A stretch of 64,000 nucleotides of DNA from Fallopia convolvulus (lineage: Eukaryota > Streptophyta > Magnoliopsida > Caryophyllales > Polygonaceae), in contig OZ024736.1 in assembly GCA_964016875.1 (NCBI GenBank), positions 2,983,001 to 3,047,000 of the forward strand, read 5' to 3'. Shown here piece by piece: positions 12,341-22,571 of the stretch (the stretch's first letter is position 1; the number at the start of each line of letters is the position of its first letter). The position numbers were made by a program, and so were the translations under genes. The notes under the pieces were generated by a model, which saw nothing but the letters and a program-made list of their open reading frames with translations, searched no databases and was not told the origin of the DNA.

Positions 12341-12384
12341 CGTCAAGCTAATGACGTTAAACAAGCACTTGGGAGGAAACCCAA
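12341..12384 (+). other. Element O tandem hairpins after integrase
   Basis: Ten bases after the integrase stop come CGTCA-AGCTAA-TGACG (12341-12356) and TTGGG-AGGAAA-CCCAA (12369-12384), both perfectly paired. The stems differ from those in A, C and D2 by paired changes, while the loops (RGCYAA and AGGMAA) stay alike. Confidence 0.7.
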
Positions 12385-13229
12385 TCTTTATTTGTAGTTT
12401 TTATTTATTTCTAGAATAAGTTTTGTTTTCGGTTTGTTTTTGTTTGGTTTTTGCTTTGTTTTGCTTTGTTTTTGTTCTTAGTTTTACGTAAGGTTGGAGA
12501 ACAAGTACACGCGGTTTGAGAAAGCGAAGATGCCCTCGCACTCATGGGCCCGGAACCACGCAATATCAGGGCCGAGTTACTGCGGCAAAAGCGCGGTCCA
12601 TTTCGGTTGGAGCGCCCTCGCGCCTTTACGCCCAAACCGCGGTTCGTAGGGCCGATGTACTGCGGCCGCGCTTTGAGCGCCCCAAACCGCACTTCAGCGT
12701 GTGTCCAACCATATTAAACTCGAAATATCGGGCTTCTTCTTTTATTCTACCTTCTTCTACCCAGAGCCGAACAACCTTCTTTCCCTCTTCCTCCATTAAT
12801 ACTCAACCTTCAAGCTTCTATTCAAGCCAAAACTACAAATCAAGGCCGGATTTGCACTCCCAAGCATCAAACAAGTAAGATTCATACTCTTCTCTTCAAT
12901 TTCCATCAAAAATTTGAAGCTTTCAACCTAAATTCCACAAAATTAGGTTTTGCATAAAAACCTCAATTTAAGGGCTTTTTCGAAAGTCTTCAATTTAAGT
13001 TTAGATTCTTCAATTTTTGATTATGAGTTAGTTTCATGGTTAGAATGCCCTAATTCCTTAAGTTCGAAATTAACTAATTTTTATGCTAATTAATCTAGGT
13101 TAGTGGGGGAAGAGAGTGTTTGAGAGCTATTATTGTCTATTATTACTTGTTTGGTGGATTGCCCTGGCCGGGGCAATCGAATTGTGTTTGTTTTTGTGGT
13201 TCTTGATTGTTTTGTAGGTGAATTATACC
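12385..13229 (+). other. Element O spacer between integrase and ORF1, with signature cluster and splice-acceptor-like site
   Basis: Non-coding. T-rich to 12480, then a GC-rich block (12509-12700) with CTGCGGCAAAAGCGCGG, AAACCGCGGTT and CCCAAACCGCACTT, echoing the gag-protease linker. The spacer ends in TTTTGTAG at 13210-13217, 12 bases before the ORF1 ATG. The same octamer precedes ORF1 in C and D2, suggesting that ORF1 is translated from a spliced mRNA. Confidence 0.6.
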
Positions 13230-13391
13230 ATGGGTCGTACCAAAGCTCCGGCTAATGCTCCCCCGGGGACCGAGTCGTCCACAAAGAGCAACCCGAGCGG
13301 CATCATCTAGGGCTCAAGCCGTTACGCCCTCTTCATCTAGATCCCAAGCTCCACCTAGACCATCTTCATCAGGAAACAATATCACACCGGC
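13230..13391 (+). CDS. Element O: Athila ORF1, 5' part, interrupted by E
   Basis: An ATG at 13230 begins MGRTKAPANAPPGTE but runs into a stop at 13308. The frame that joins the rest of ORF1 starts at ATG 13255 (or is reached by a one-base shift) and encodes a Ser/Arg/Pro/Gln-rich leader ending SSGNNITP. Element E inserted at 13391. Without E and one copy of CCGGC, the frame continues directly into 23994. ORF1 lies in the env position, and its biochemical role is not established. Confidence 0.7.
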
Positions 13392-14808
13392 TGATGTCTC
13401 TTTATTTGGTGGTGTTTTCATATGTGATTTCCTTTGTAAATATGTTTCTTTTTCCCCTTTTCTTGCGTGTTTTGTTCCTTTTTAGCTTAGTTCCCGTATT
13501 TCTATGAGATTCGGAGACTACGCGCATTTTATGTGTTTTGTAGGTAATTTGGCATGAATCGAGGATCAATTTGAAGGAGGATCGAGGCATGGAGCAAAGG
13601 CCGAGCTAAAGCGGGAAAGAGAGGAGCAAGCCATGGAGAAGAACAAGAGGAAAGCCAACAAGAAGAAGGTGGAACGAGGTCCGGACCGAGTTGCAACCAC
13701 ACCGGGCCCGACTTGGGAGATTTCAACCTCGGATCGAGATGCACAGTACCTCGGGCCCGATGTCCTCCGTGTCGGTCCGAGTCGGTCACCGGACTACTTG
13801 GGCTCCAAGGCACGAATTTGTGGACTTCCACTTTTGCCCCTCATCTAATCTATAAAAGGCCCTCTTGTCTTCTAATTTGGGGATCCCTCCCCCACACACA
13901 AAAGGGTTCCCACACTTGGCAAGGAACCAAGAGGATACTTGGAGAGCAAGGAGGAAGGAGAAGAGGAGGAAGAGAGAGAGAATCGGCCAAGAGAGAGGAA
14001 GGCTTGAAAGGTTTTGTTGATTGTTTAGCTTTGCTTTGTTTTGGTCTTGTGGATTTGAAAACCCTTGATTGGAATTTGTGGATTGCTTTGGATTTGAATG
14101 AAACTTTGCTTTGTTTTGAGATTGATGATGTTGATTGCTTTCCCTTTTGATTTGTTTGCTTTCTTTGCTTGCCACATGGAGTAGATCTCCTTGATCTTGG
14201 GTTATGGGGGAAAACCCTAGCTAGGTTTGGGATAGAAACCCCAATTCCATAGCCTTGAGTGTTTAATCTAAGGAAACCACTCTACATAGAGCTACAATTC
14301 CTTGCGAAAGTTGGGAATCAAGGCTTGAGATTGGCAAAGTAGCGAAAGTGAACATGTGTCAATCTCAAGACCTTGCTTCGAAGGGGATTTCCCCAATGAT
14401 CAAGGTGTAGAAGTGGTTGGAACGAGGGCAAAAGCACTCGATCCTAGTCCGATCATCACTCATTGCTTGAATTGGGGTGGAAAAGCCTTAATCTACTAGG
14501 GAAGGAACCCAAAAGCCCAAGATCTACTTTAAATCCCTGAAAGTTCGACAACCCCAGCTACCTCGGGCCCGACTTACACAGTGTCGGTCCCGACTTCCTC
14601 TTTTCGCCAACCTCGGGCCCGACGTGACCTCAGTGTCGGTCCCGTTTGTTTTCTTTGTTTTCCTTTGTTTTACGCTCTCCTTTCTAGCTTTTTAGTATCT
14701 AGGCACATCAATCGAGTAGACTTCCCGAGTGTTCGACACCCACCACGTGCTACAACGGGGTCGGGTTATAAATTGTATCTCTAGACCCTCGCAATCTCGA
14801 GGCGATCA
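13392..14808 (+). repeat. Element E LTR, 5' copy
   Basis: Starts TGATGTCTC and ends GGCGATCA. Two clusters of the E signature (CTCGGGCCCGA and GTCGGTCCGA types) occur at 13676-13796 and 14556-14645. TATAAAAGG at 13851-13859 is a possible TATA box for the element promoter. Confidence 0.95.
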
Positions 14809-14814
14809 AAAGAT

Positions 14815-14832
14815 TGGCGCCGTTGCCGGGGA
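14815..14832 (+). promoter_or_regulatory. Element E primer binding site, tRNA-Asp
   Basis: TGGCGCCGTTGCCGGGGA is an 18-base perfect complement of the plant tRNA-Asp 3' end, six bases after the LTR. This is the usual Athila/Tat primer. Confidence 0.95.
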
Positions 14833-14859
14833 AGTCTAAGTGCATTGAGTGCCAATTTG

Positions 14860-14956
14860 GTGAGTTTCTTGTGTTTTGGTAGTGATTTGGGTGAGGGAAT
14901 AGCCCAAACCCTTTGTTTGTTTTTTATTTGTTTTGGTTTGTGTCTTTGTTTTGTAG
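14860..14956 (+). other. Element E possible leader intron
   Basis: TTGGTGAGTTT is a good donor at 14860, and TTTTGTAG ends at 14956, four bases before the gag ATG at 14961. Removing 97 bp would bring gag near the 5' end of the mRNA. No transcript evidence is available. Confidence 0.4.
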
Positions 14957-14960
14957 GTGT

Positions 14961-16676
14961 ATGCTAGCTCGTTCCTCCCGAGGAACACTTGAGCTTGAGT
15001 TTGTGAGTGATCCGGAAAGTATTCTCAAAGAAGCCCGAAGAAGGAAAAGGATGGCGAATCAAGCTCTCCATGTTGATGAAGAGTTGGCTCAACTTAGGGC
15101 CGAAATGGCTAGATTGCAACTTGAGAGGGACAATCAAGAGGAGGCGGCAAGAAGAGAACGGGAGCAACGGATGAGGGCCGAGGCTCAACTCAACGCTCTA
15201 CCCCGGAATGCACGCCAATACATGCATCCGGAGTTGAGGGTACCCGAACCGGCTATTGTGCTTCCCGAGGTTGCCAAGAATTTTGAAATCAAGACGCAAT
15301 TCATTACCCTCATCAAGCGTGATCAATTCGAGGGCCGTCCACATGAGTGTCCCATAGAGCACATCAAACGCTTTGTGGACATGTGTGAGACGATCTCTAC
15401 CGACGAGGAGACATTGGAGTATGTGCTTCTAAAGGCGTTCAAATGGTCACTTGGGGGCAAAGCCACACATTGGCTCGAGAGCCAAGCTCCTAGGTCAATC
15501 ACAACTTGGAAGACACTCTATGATGCTTTCTTGATGAAGTTCTTCCCGCCCTCAAAAACAACCGAGCTAAGAAGGAAGATTGCAAGCTTTCAACAAGGTC
15601 CGAATGAGCCTCTCTTCGAAGCATGGGACCATTTCAAGGAGATGTTGCGCCAATGTCCTACTCATGGCCAACAACCATATGTGCTTCAAGAAATCTTTTT
15701 CCAAGGCATCAATCCGGTAACGAAGGACAAGCTCAATCTCCACACCGATTGTGGGTTCATAGACTTGACACCGGATCAAGCTTGGGAGCTACTTGACAAG
15801 CTATCAAATTATGAGGCCATGTATGGGGTGAGTCAAGCTAGCAAGGAGGTGAAAGTTCAATGTGAAGGTGCAAGGAAGTTATATGATCCAAAGGGAGAAG
15901 ACATTGATAGGGATGTGAAGCTCCAATTCCTTGAAGGTGAAGTGAGCAAGCTTAAGAGGCAAGTCCACTACTACAAGCAAAATGCTAGAGCTTGTGAGAA
16001 GTGTGGATCCTTTGCACATGCTACACAAGTTTGTCCGAATGAGAGCCAAGTGCGCTTGGCCGAGCGAATTGAGGAGGCAAACTATGTTCGAGGAAATTTC
16101 GGTGGAAGAGGCAATTTCAACAATGGTGGCAATGGCCGGTGGAACAACGGTCAATCTCAAGGTTACAACAACAACTTCAACCAAAATGAGCCAAGGGCGC
16201 CACCACCACCATATAGACCACCGGGATTCAATGAGCTACAATCATTTGCTCAAGAGATGAGAGACGGGTTCAAGGAGATGAGGACCCAATTCAATGAGTT
16301 TGGTGCATGGAGGAGGCAAGTCGACAATCAATTTGCCCAAATTGCAACTCAAGCCCCGAGAGAGAATGGGAGACTTCCGGGCCGACCCGAGGAGAACCCT
16401 GGAGCTCAAAATAATCAAAATGAAGTACGGGCAATTGGATTGAGAAGTGGCCGAAACCTTCCCGAGCCACACATGCCTAAGAAGAATGAAGAGAGTCGGA
16501 CCAACTTACCCAGCAAGTCGGGTCCGACGTTCCCCAAAGTCGACCCAGCAAGAAGATCGACTCCTTTACCCCGGACCGAGGTTGAGAGCAACTCGGGACC
16601 GATGTACCCACAACCTCGATCCAACTTCTCTGCCTCAGACCGAGACCCACAACATCGGACCCGACATGGTGCCTAA
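14961..16676 (+). CDS. Element E: gag polyprotein
   Basis: ATG at 14961 follows the TTTTGTAG site; 571 codons to TAA at 16674. The order is an N-terminal coiled coil (AELAQLRAEMARLQ-like, residues about 35-75), the Athila capsid region (NARQYMHPELRVPEPAIVLP, then FEGRPHECPIEHIKRF and FFPPSKTTELRRKI), a Cys/His knuckle (CEKCGSFAHATQVC, near residue 350), a Gly/Asn-rich stretch, and RENGRLPGRPEENPGAQ with AIGLRSGRN. The last 60 codons are built from E signature DNA. The protein would form the particle and bind RNA. The protease frame is +1 from here, with overlap from 16447. Confidence 0.9.
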   Translation: MLARSSRGTLELEFVSDPESILKEARRRKRMANQALHVDEELAQLRAEMARLQLERDNQEEAARREREQRMRAEAQLNALPRNARQYMHPELRVPEPAIVLPEVAKNFEIKTQFITLIKRDQFEGRPHECPIEHIKRFVDMCETISTDEETLEYVLLKAFKWSLGGKATHWLESQAPRSITTWKTLYDAFLMKFFPPSKTTELRRKIASFQQGPNEPLFEAWDHFKEMLRQCPTHGQQPYVLQEIFFQGINPVTKDKLNLHTDCGFIDLTPDQAWELLDKLSNYEAMYGVSQASKEVKVQCEGARKLYDPKGEDIDRDVKLQFLEGEVSKLKRQVHYYKQNARACEKCGSFAHATQVCPNESQVRLAERIEEANYVRGNFGGRGNFNNGGNGRWNNGQSQGYNNNFNQNEPRAPPPPYRPPGFNELQSFAQEMRDGFKEMRTQFNEFGAWRRQVDNQFAQIATQAPRENGRLPGRPEENPGAQNNQNEVRAIGLRSGRNLPEPHMPKKNEESRTNLPSKSGPTFPKVDPARRSTPLPRTEVESNSGPMYPQPRSNFSASDRDPQHRTRHGA

Positions 16677-17621
16677 GTCGGTCCAACCAGGAAATGTTGC
16701 AAGTGAAGTAGGGAAGTCCAAAGAGGTTGATCCAAGCAAGATTCAAGGTGCAACAATTCTTCCATATCCCTCAAAGAAGCCGAAAGATGTTGTTGAGAAC
16801 AAGTTCAAGAGGTTTCTCAAACTCTTGCAAGGCTTGAATATCTCTATCCCGTTCACCGATGCATTGAGCGAGATGCCATCTTATGCCAAGTTTTTAAAGG
16901 AGATTTTTAGCAAGAAGAGGTCGATAGTTGAAATGCAAGATGAGGTCAAGACCTTGGAGTTACCGCAAAAGCTAGGAGATCCCGGTCGTTTTGCTATCAC
17001 CATTGGTGTGGGGTCTCAAAACTTTCAAGCCTTGTGTGATCTTGGAGCAAGCACGAGCATCATTCCTTACACTATATGGAAACCACATCCATGGGTCTCA
17101 TAGCTCCGGTCAACATGAGGTTAACGATAGCGGATGGGTCGTCCATCGAGCCAATTGGTATCGTCGAGGATTATCCCGTTTGCATTGAAGGCCACTATGT
17201 CCCAATCGACTTTGTTGTGGTAGACATGATAGAAGTGCCGGGTGAACCAATTATACTAGGGAGACCTTTCCTTGCCACGGTTGGGGCAATCATTGATGTA
17301 AAAAAGGGCCACTTGTCTCTAGACATTAGAGGAAGAGAGATTGAGTTTTTCTTTAGGCCAACTTCAAAAGGGACCATACATAAGGAAGCTAAGATGATTC
17401 AAGTTCCTCTTGGATTGCAATGGGAAGCCGTTTCTAAGAAGTCAAGGCCAAGGGAGCTTAGGTTGAAAGCCACCCCACCACCTAGAGAAATTGAGATAGA
17501 GCGCCAAGGTCTAGCCCTCAATATGATTGAGCATGAGAAATTGGAGGAAAGGATGTCTTATTTGGAGGTGTTCAAGGCCGAGAAAGAAGAAGTTCAAGCA
17601 CCACCAGAACCATCTCAATAA
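16677..17621 (+). pseudogene. Element E: protease region, frameshifted
   Basis: The frame used from about 16620 to 17100 encodes the pre-protease helix region (KRFLKLLQGLNISIPFTDAL) and active site CDLGASTSIIPYTIW. It stops at 17103. The rest of the protease (MRLTIADGSSIEPIG, IILGRPFLATVGAIIDV) is back in the gag frame from 17076 to the stop at 17619-17621, and pol follows in the same frame. Compared with C (SIWSKVNMG) a small indel lies near 17085. Two shifts and one stop would prevent a normal gag-pol product unless recoding occurs. Confidence 0.85.
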
Positions 17622-20600
17622 CTCAAGGAGCTTCCAAAAGATTTGAGGTACGCATTCCTTGGTCCCAACTCTTCTTTACCTGTAATCATAAATGCAAACT
17701 TGAATGATGAGGAGGAGTCTAAGTTGTTAGAGGTTCTAAGAAAACATAGAGGAGCTTTAGGGTATTCACTAGAGGAACTAAAGGGAATCTCTCCCTCAAT
17801 TTGCATGCATAGGATTTATATGGAGGATAACCATAAACCCACTATTGAACCCCAAAGAAGATTAAATCCTAACATGAAAGAAGTGGTAAAGAGTGAAATA
17901 CTTAGGATGTTGGATGCGGGAATCATCTTCCCAATTTCCGATAGCAAGTATGTGAGTCTCGTGCATGTAGTTCCTAAGAAAGGAGGTCTCACCGTTGTGC
18001 AAAATGAAAAGGGAGAAATGATACCTATGAGAACCACAACAAAATGGCGTATGTGTATTGATTACCGTAAGCTTAATAGTGGCACTCACAAAGACCATTT
18101 TCCTCTTCCTTTCATAGACCAAGTCCTAGAAAGATTAGCACAACATGAATATTTTTGCTACCTTGACGGGTATAGCGGGTTTTGGCAAATCCCTATTCAC
18201 CCCGATGATCAAGAAAAGACGACATTCACATGTCCTTATGGGACTTTTGCCTATAGACGCATGCCTTTTGGTTTATGCAATGCGCCGACAACGTTTCAAA
18301 GATGCATGATGTCCATCTTTTCCGATATGGTTGAGGATATAGTAGAAGTGTTTATGGATGATTTCTCCGTCTATGGTTCCTCATTTGATGTTTGCTTAGC
18401 TAACTTAGACAAGGTTTTGACTAGATGTGAGGAGACTAGCTTGGTGCTTAATTGGGAAAAATGCCACTTCATGGTGAAGGAGGGCATAGTACTAGGACAC
18501 CTAGTTTCTAGTAGGGGTATAGAAGTAGATAAAGCTAAAGTTGAAATAATTGAAAAACTACCTCCTCCCTCTTGTGTTCGTGATGTTAGGAGTTTCTTAG
18601 GTCATGCGGGATTTTATAGACGGTTCATCAAGGATTTTTCTATGATTGCAAAACCATTGTCTAACCTCTTGATGAAGGATGTGCCCTTTGAATTTTCCGA
18701 GGATTGCATGAGTTCTTTTTGTAGGTTGAGAGATGCCTTGATCTCGGCTCCAATAATGGCGGCATCCGATTGGAATCTTCCATTCGAGGTGATGTGTGAC
18801 GCTAGTGATTTCGCCGTAGGGGCCGCCCTTGGGCAAAGGAAGGATGGAAAGTTGCATGCCATCTACTACGCAAGCAAAACTTTGGATGAAACTCAGTGCA
18901 ATTACACAATGACGGAGAAAGAGTTTCTTGCGATAGTGTTTGCATTTGAGAAATTCCGTTCATATCTTGTGGGATCAAAGGTGGTAGTCTTCACGGACCA
19001 TGCGGCAATCAAATACCTCATGAAGAAGAAAGATGCAAAGCCGAGGCTTCTAAGGTGGATGCTCCTTCTTCAAGAGTTTGACCATGATATCAAGGACAAA
19101 ACCGGTGCGGAAAATGTGGTAGCCGATCATCTATCCCCTTTGCCCATTGAGTACATGTTGGAGATGGAGGATGGTTTGACTATAGATGATTCAAGAGCAG
19201 ATGAAGTTCTCATGAGCGGAAAGGAGGTAAGGAAAGGTGGATCGACGAACCAAGTAAGTCGGGCCCGAGGTCCAGAACATCGAACCAAAGGCAAGGCAGG
19301 TACAAGTGAGTCGGGACCGAGGTCTTCAACATCGGGCCCGAGTAACCTGTGTGTCTGCGAAGCTAGACCGGCGTCCAACCATGTCGGGCTCGGTACACTT
19401 CAGTGTCGATCCGTGGAAGAAAGTAAGTTTCCTAACTCGATTTCCATTCCTTCTCGTTCTCAATTGATTGATTCTTTTTCTCCCACTTGCCTTCTTTCTA
19501 TTAGTGCCGTAGGACGAGGGGATTCCCCTTGGTTTGCGGACTTCGCTAACTTTGCCGTAGGGGGAGTGATCCCACCAAATTTGTCTTATCAAGCTAGGAA
19601 GAAATTCTTACATGATGCTAGACAATATTTTTGGGATGATCCATATCTCTACAAGGAAGGGTGTGATCAAATCTATAGACGGCGTGTGTCAAGTGAAGAG
19701 GTTGAGAGCATAATTCACCATTGCCATTCCTTGCCTACGGGGGGTCACGCTAAGAGTTCCAAAACCACTTCAAAAATTCTTCAATGTGGTTATTATTGGC
19801 CAACCATGTTCAAGGATGTGCATGATTATGTGAGGAAGTGTGAGGAGTGCCAAAGAGAGGGGAACCTATCAAGGAGGAATGAGACCCCTCAAACTGGCAT
19901 TCTAGAAGTTGAGTTGTTTGATGTATGGGGTATTGATTTCATGGGACCATTTCCCACATCGGGGCCTTACAAGTACATCTTGGTAGCCGTGGACTATGTC
20001 TCAAAATGGGTGGAGGCCATACCAACAAGAACCAACGATGCTAGGGTGGTGATGAAGTTCTTGAAAAGCAACATTTTTTCAAGGTTTGGTGTGCCTAGGG
20101 TTCTCATAAGTGATGGCGGACCTCATTTCATTGAGAGGTGCTTCGAGAATGTGTTGATCAATTATGGGGTGTCTCATCGAGTTGTTTCTCCTTATCATCC
20201 TCAAACAAGCGGGCAAGTCGAGGTGTCAAACCGTCAAATCAAGGCTATCTTGGAGAAGACCGTATCTCGATCAAGGAAAGATTGGGCCTCTAAGCTTGAT
20301 GATGCACTTTGGGCTTATAGAACCGCCTTCAAGACACCATTGGGAACTACACCCTTCAATCTAGTTTACGGCAAGGCATGCCATCTTCCGATAGAGCTTG
20401 AGCACAAGGCAAAATGGGCACTCAAAGAGATGAATTGGGATATCAACTTGGCCGGTGAGAAAAGGTTTCTAGAGCTTCATGAGTTGGGGGAATTAAGGTT
20501 GAAAGCCTATGAGAACTCCAAGTTGTACAAGGAGAAGACCAAGAAGTGGCATGATAGGAAGTTGATTCCAAAGACCTATCAAACCGGTGACAAGGTTCTC

Positions 20601-20837
20601 CTTTTCAATTCAAGGCTTAAACTTTTCCCGGGGAAGTTAAGGACTAGGTGGAGCGGACCATTTGTGGTCCACCATATCTATGCTCATGGTGCGGTAGACT
20701 TGATTGATGAACAAGGACATATTTTCAAAGTAAATGGTCATCGAGTGAAGAAGTTCTATGACAAGGCCGGTCCAAGCGAAGAAGTTAGAGCCTCATGGGC
20801 TCTCGTCCTCGCCAATGGATCCTATACATGCCATTGA
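17622..20837 (+). CDS. Element E: reverse transcriptase, RNase H and integrase
   Basis: The frame is open for 1071 codons after the TAA at 17619; the first Met is GTAC-proximal at 17643 only as a non-ATG codon, so translation probably comes from the polyprotein. RT has YCYLDGYSGFWQIPIH, MPFGLCNAPTTFQRCM and FMDD. RNase H runs from DASDFAVGAALGQ through TEKEF to ENVVADHL. Integrase has HHCHSLPTGGH...CEECQ, WGIDFMGPFP, LISDGGPHF and SGQVEVSNRQIKAIL, so all DDE residues are present. A 60-codon insert rich in E signature DNA (19236-19410) separates RNase H from integrase in frame. This is the only undamaged RT-IN in the window and could act on defective relatives. Confidence 0.95.
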   Translation, partial: LKELPKDLRYAFLGPNSSLPVIINANLNDEEESKLLEVLRKHRGALGYSLEELKGISPSICMHRIYMEDNHKPTIEPQRRLNPNMKEVVKSEILRMLDAGIIFPISDSKYVSLVHVVPKKGGLTVVQNEKGEMIPMRTTTKWRMCIDYRKLNSGTHKDHFPLPFIDQVLERLAQHEYFCYLDGYSGFWQIPIHPDDQEKTTFTCPYGTFAYRRMPFGLCNAPTTFQRCMMSIFSDMVEDIVEVFMDDFSVYGSSFDVCLANLDKVLTRCEETSLVLNWEKCHFMVKEGIVLGHLVSSRGIEVDKAKVEIIEKLPPPSCVRDVRSFLGHAGFYRRFIKDFSMIAKPLSNLLMKDVPFEFSEDCMSSFCRLRDALISAPIMAASDWNLPFEVMCDASDFAVGAALGQRKDGKLHAIYYASKTLDETQCNYTMTEKEFLAIVFAFEKFRSYLVGSKVVVFTDHAAIKYLMKKKDAKPRLLRWMLLLQEFDHDIKDKTGAENVVADHLSPLPIEYMLEMEDGLTIDDSRADEVLMSGKEVRKGGSTNQVSRARGPEHRTKGKAGTSESGPRSSTSGPSNLCVCEARPASNHVGLGTLQCRSVEESKFPNSISIPSRSQLIDSFSPTCLLSISAVGRGDSPWFADFANFAVGGVIPPNLSYQARKKFLHDARQYFWDDPYLYKEGCDQIYRRRVSSEEVESIIHHCHSLPTGGHAKSSKTTSKILQCGYYWPTMFKDVHDYVRKCEECQREGNLSRRNETPQTGILEVELFDVWGIDFMGPFPTSGPYKYILVAVDYVSKWVEAIPTRTNDARVVMKFLKSNIFSRFGVPRVLISDGGPHFIERCFENVLINYGVSHRVVSPYHPQTSGQVEVSNRQIKAILEKTVSRSRKDWASKLDDALWAYRTAFKTPLGTTPFNLVYGKACHLPIELEHKAKWALKEMNWDINLAGEKRFLELHELGELRLKAYENSKLYKEKTKKWHDRKLIPKTYQTGDKVLLFNSRLKLFPGKLRTRWSGPFVVHHIYAHGAVDLIDEQGHIFKVNGHRVKKFYDKAGPSEEVRASWALVLANGSYTCH

Positions 20838-20899
20838 AGAATAAGAAATTGTGAGCTCTTCATACTCTTCTCTCTTGCTTTTAAGTTTTGGTTTCCTTG

Positions 20900-20938
20900 T
20901 TTGATGGGGACATCAAAATTTTAAGTATGGGGTGGGGG
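20900..20938 (+). promoter_or_regulatory. Element E internal hairpin plus PPT-like tract
   Basis: TTTGATG-GGGA-CATCAAA (20900-20917) is perfectly paired and followed after three bases by TTAAGTATGGGGTGGGGG. It begins 63 bases after the pol stop and mirrors the terminal PPT module 1.6 kb downstream. It could be a second plus-strand primer site. Confidence 0.7.
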
Positions 20939-22534
20939 TAAGTGTGTTCATGATTTCACTCGCTTATGTTTGTTTGTTATTTTGAGGATATTTGTTTTTT
21001 GTTTTTAGTTTGTGTTTGGGATGTTTGCTTCTTGGTTTTTGGTTTGATGAAAGACATGAATGATTAATTTGGTCTTGAATGGATGAGTTTTTGGTTTTAG
21101 AGAAATTTTTTGCAAAAATCCATAAAAATAAAAAATATATGAAAAATTGTGTTAAAAACAAGAAAAAGATTTTGTGTTTTGTAGGTTTTGGACTAGAAAT
21201 TCCCATCTTAGATTGCCAAAATAAAAGCTAATGATGATGTGAGCATGTAAATTCCTTTGCATATTTTTGGATAGTTTAGCCTCTAAAATGATGTTGCTTT
21301 TGATGTGATCATGATATGTTGCTTGTTTTATTGAACATGTGAGTTCTAGGATGAGTTCTTATGCAACTAAGTATGAGTGACCCTTGTGAGATTGATTTTT
21401 GGCCATTTTAGGGATGCTTGTTCATATTTGCATATCCCTCATGTTTCTTGTGTGATTAGCTCATTCATGCTTAGTAAAACTTGCTATTGCGGTGTTTATC
21501 TATTTTCCAAGACCGTCATGAGAATTGTCCTAGCATTGTCACATTGATTTTGAACTTTATTCTTCTAGTCACATAAGTGTTCCATATCCTACCATGAAGT
21601 TAATCCTTTGTTTGTAGCCCCGTTCTAGCCTAAGCCTTTGTTTGAAACTCCTCAAAAATATTATTCCTAGCCTTATATGACTTGACCATTATGGGACTGG
21701 ACTTTAGAGGAGAGGTTTGGATTGTATTTGAAGAGTTGAGATTCTCTTGGGTTTAAGGGCAAAGAATGGTGTTATGAATCATGTGGGTAGTGCATCTTTG
21801 TTGTACAAAAAAAAATGAAAAAGAAAGAAAAGAAAGAAAGAAAATGTTGGAAATGTAAAGTGGAATGAAAGCAAAGGGCATAAGTGAAGAAAAAAAAGGT
21901 CCGACCGAGTTACAAGCAACATCGGGCCCGATGTCATAAGAAAGTCGGTCCAAATGTAGAAAGTGTGGAAAATCCAACAAAAAGCCTAAGAGCAAAGATG
22001 GAGTGGAATGTTAAGTGAAATTTTGGGTTGAAGGGAAAAATGTTAAGTCTTTTGGGTGAGTGTGAAAGTAATTGTGGAATTTTGGTGAAGTGGTGAGAGT
22101 TTAGGTTGTTCAATCCCCATTGTAAGCACCACAAGACCAAATAATTCCCACCTTGAGAAATACCAAAAGCCCCATTACAACCCGGCCGAATGGAACCTCT
22201 TTGAGGACCTCCATTGAGCCAAGTTCGAAATTCTTTGTGTACTTTGTATTAGGCATCTCTAGGTGGAGGAATTGGTGATATTAGCTTCAATAGTAAAGTC
22301 CTTATTTGCATGAATTTTGAGCTTGAGTGTTCATTGCTAAACCCAAACACATGATGAGTGATACACATTCACATATCCCTAAAGTGAGGCTTAGTTGCAT
22401 TAACTCTATTCCTTGGAACACTTAATCATGTGTGATGATGTAATCTTGGTTGAATATCAATCACTTGTGCTTAAAATGTGTTTTCATACTAGGCTTTACT
22501 TGAAGACTATGTTTCGATCTTGCTTACATTGTTA

Positions 22535-22571
22535 TTGCTTGAGGACAAGCAAGTTTAAGTATGGGGTATTT
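22535..22571 (+). promoter_or_regulatory. Element E terminal hairpin and polypurine tract
   Basis: TTGCTTG-AGGA-CAAGCAA (22535-22552) precedes TTTAAGTATGGGGTATTT, which abuts the 3' LTR at 22572. Same hairpin as in B, C, D1 and D2. Confidence 0.85.

Larger units (their letters stand above)
20838..22571 (+). other. Element E 3' untranslated region
   Basis: No credible gene over 1.7 kb. It holds the internal hairpin with PPT-like tract (20900-20938), an A/AG-rich run (21809-21845), a signature cluster (21898-21955), and the terminal hairpin and PPT. Parts such as CGGCCGAATGGAA near 22180 resemble the 3' UTRs of B, C and D, so the region is shared ancestry rather than filler. Confidence 0.75.

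Noticed and set aside
13786..14175. Antisense frames of 129 codons in both E LTRs (also 22966-23355)
   Set aside because: They lie in LTR sequence, change at LTR differences without codon bias, and have no family match. Chance frames in AG/TC-rich DNA.
14815..14832. A tRNA-Asp gene
   Set aside because: Only the 18-base complement of the tRNA 3' end is present, directly after an LTR; no cloverleaf. It is a primer binding site.
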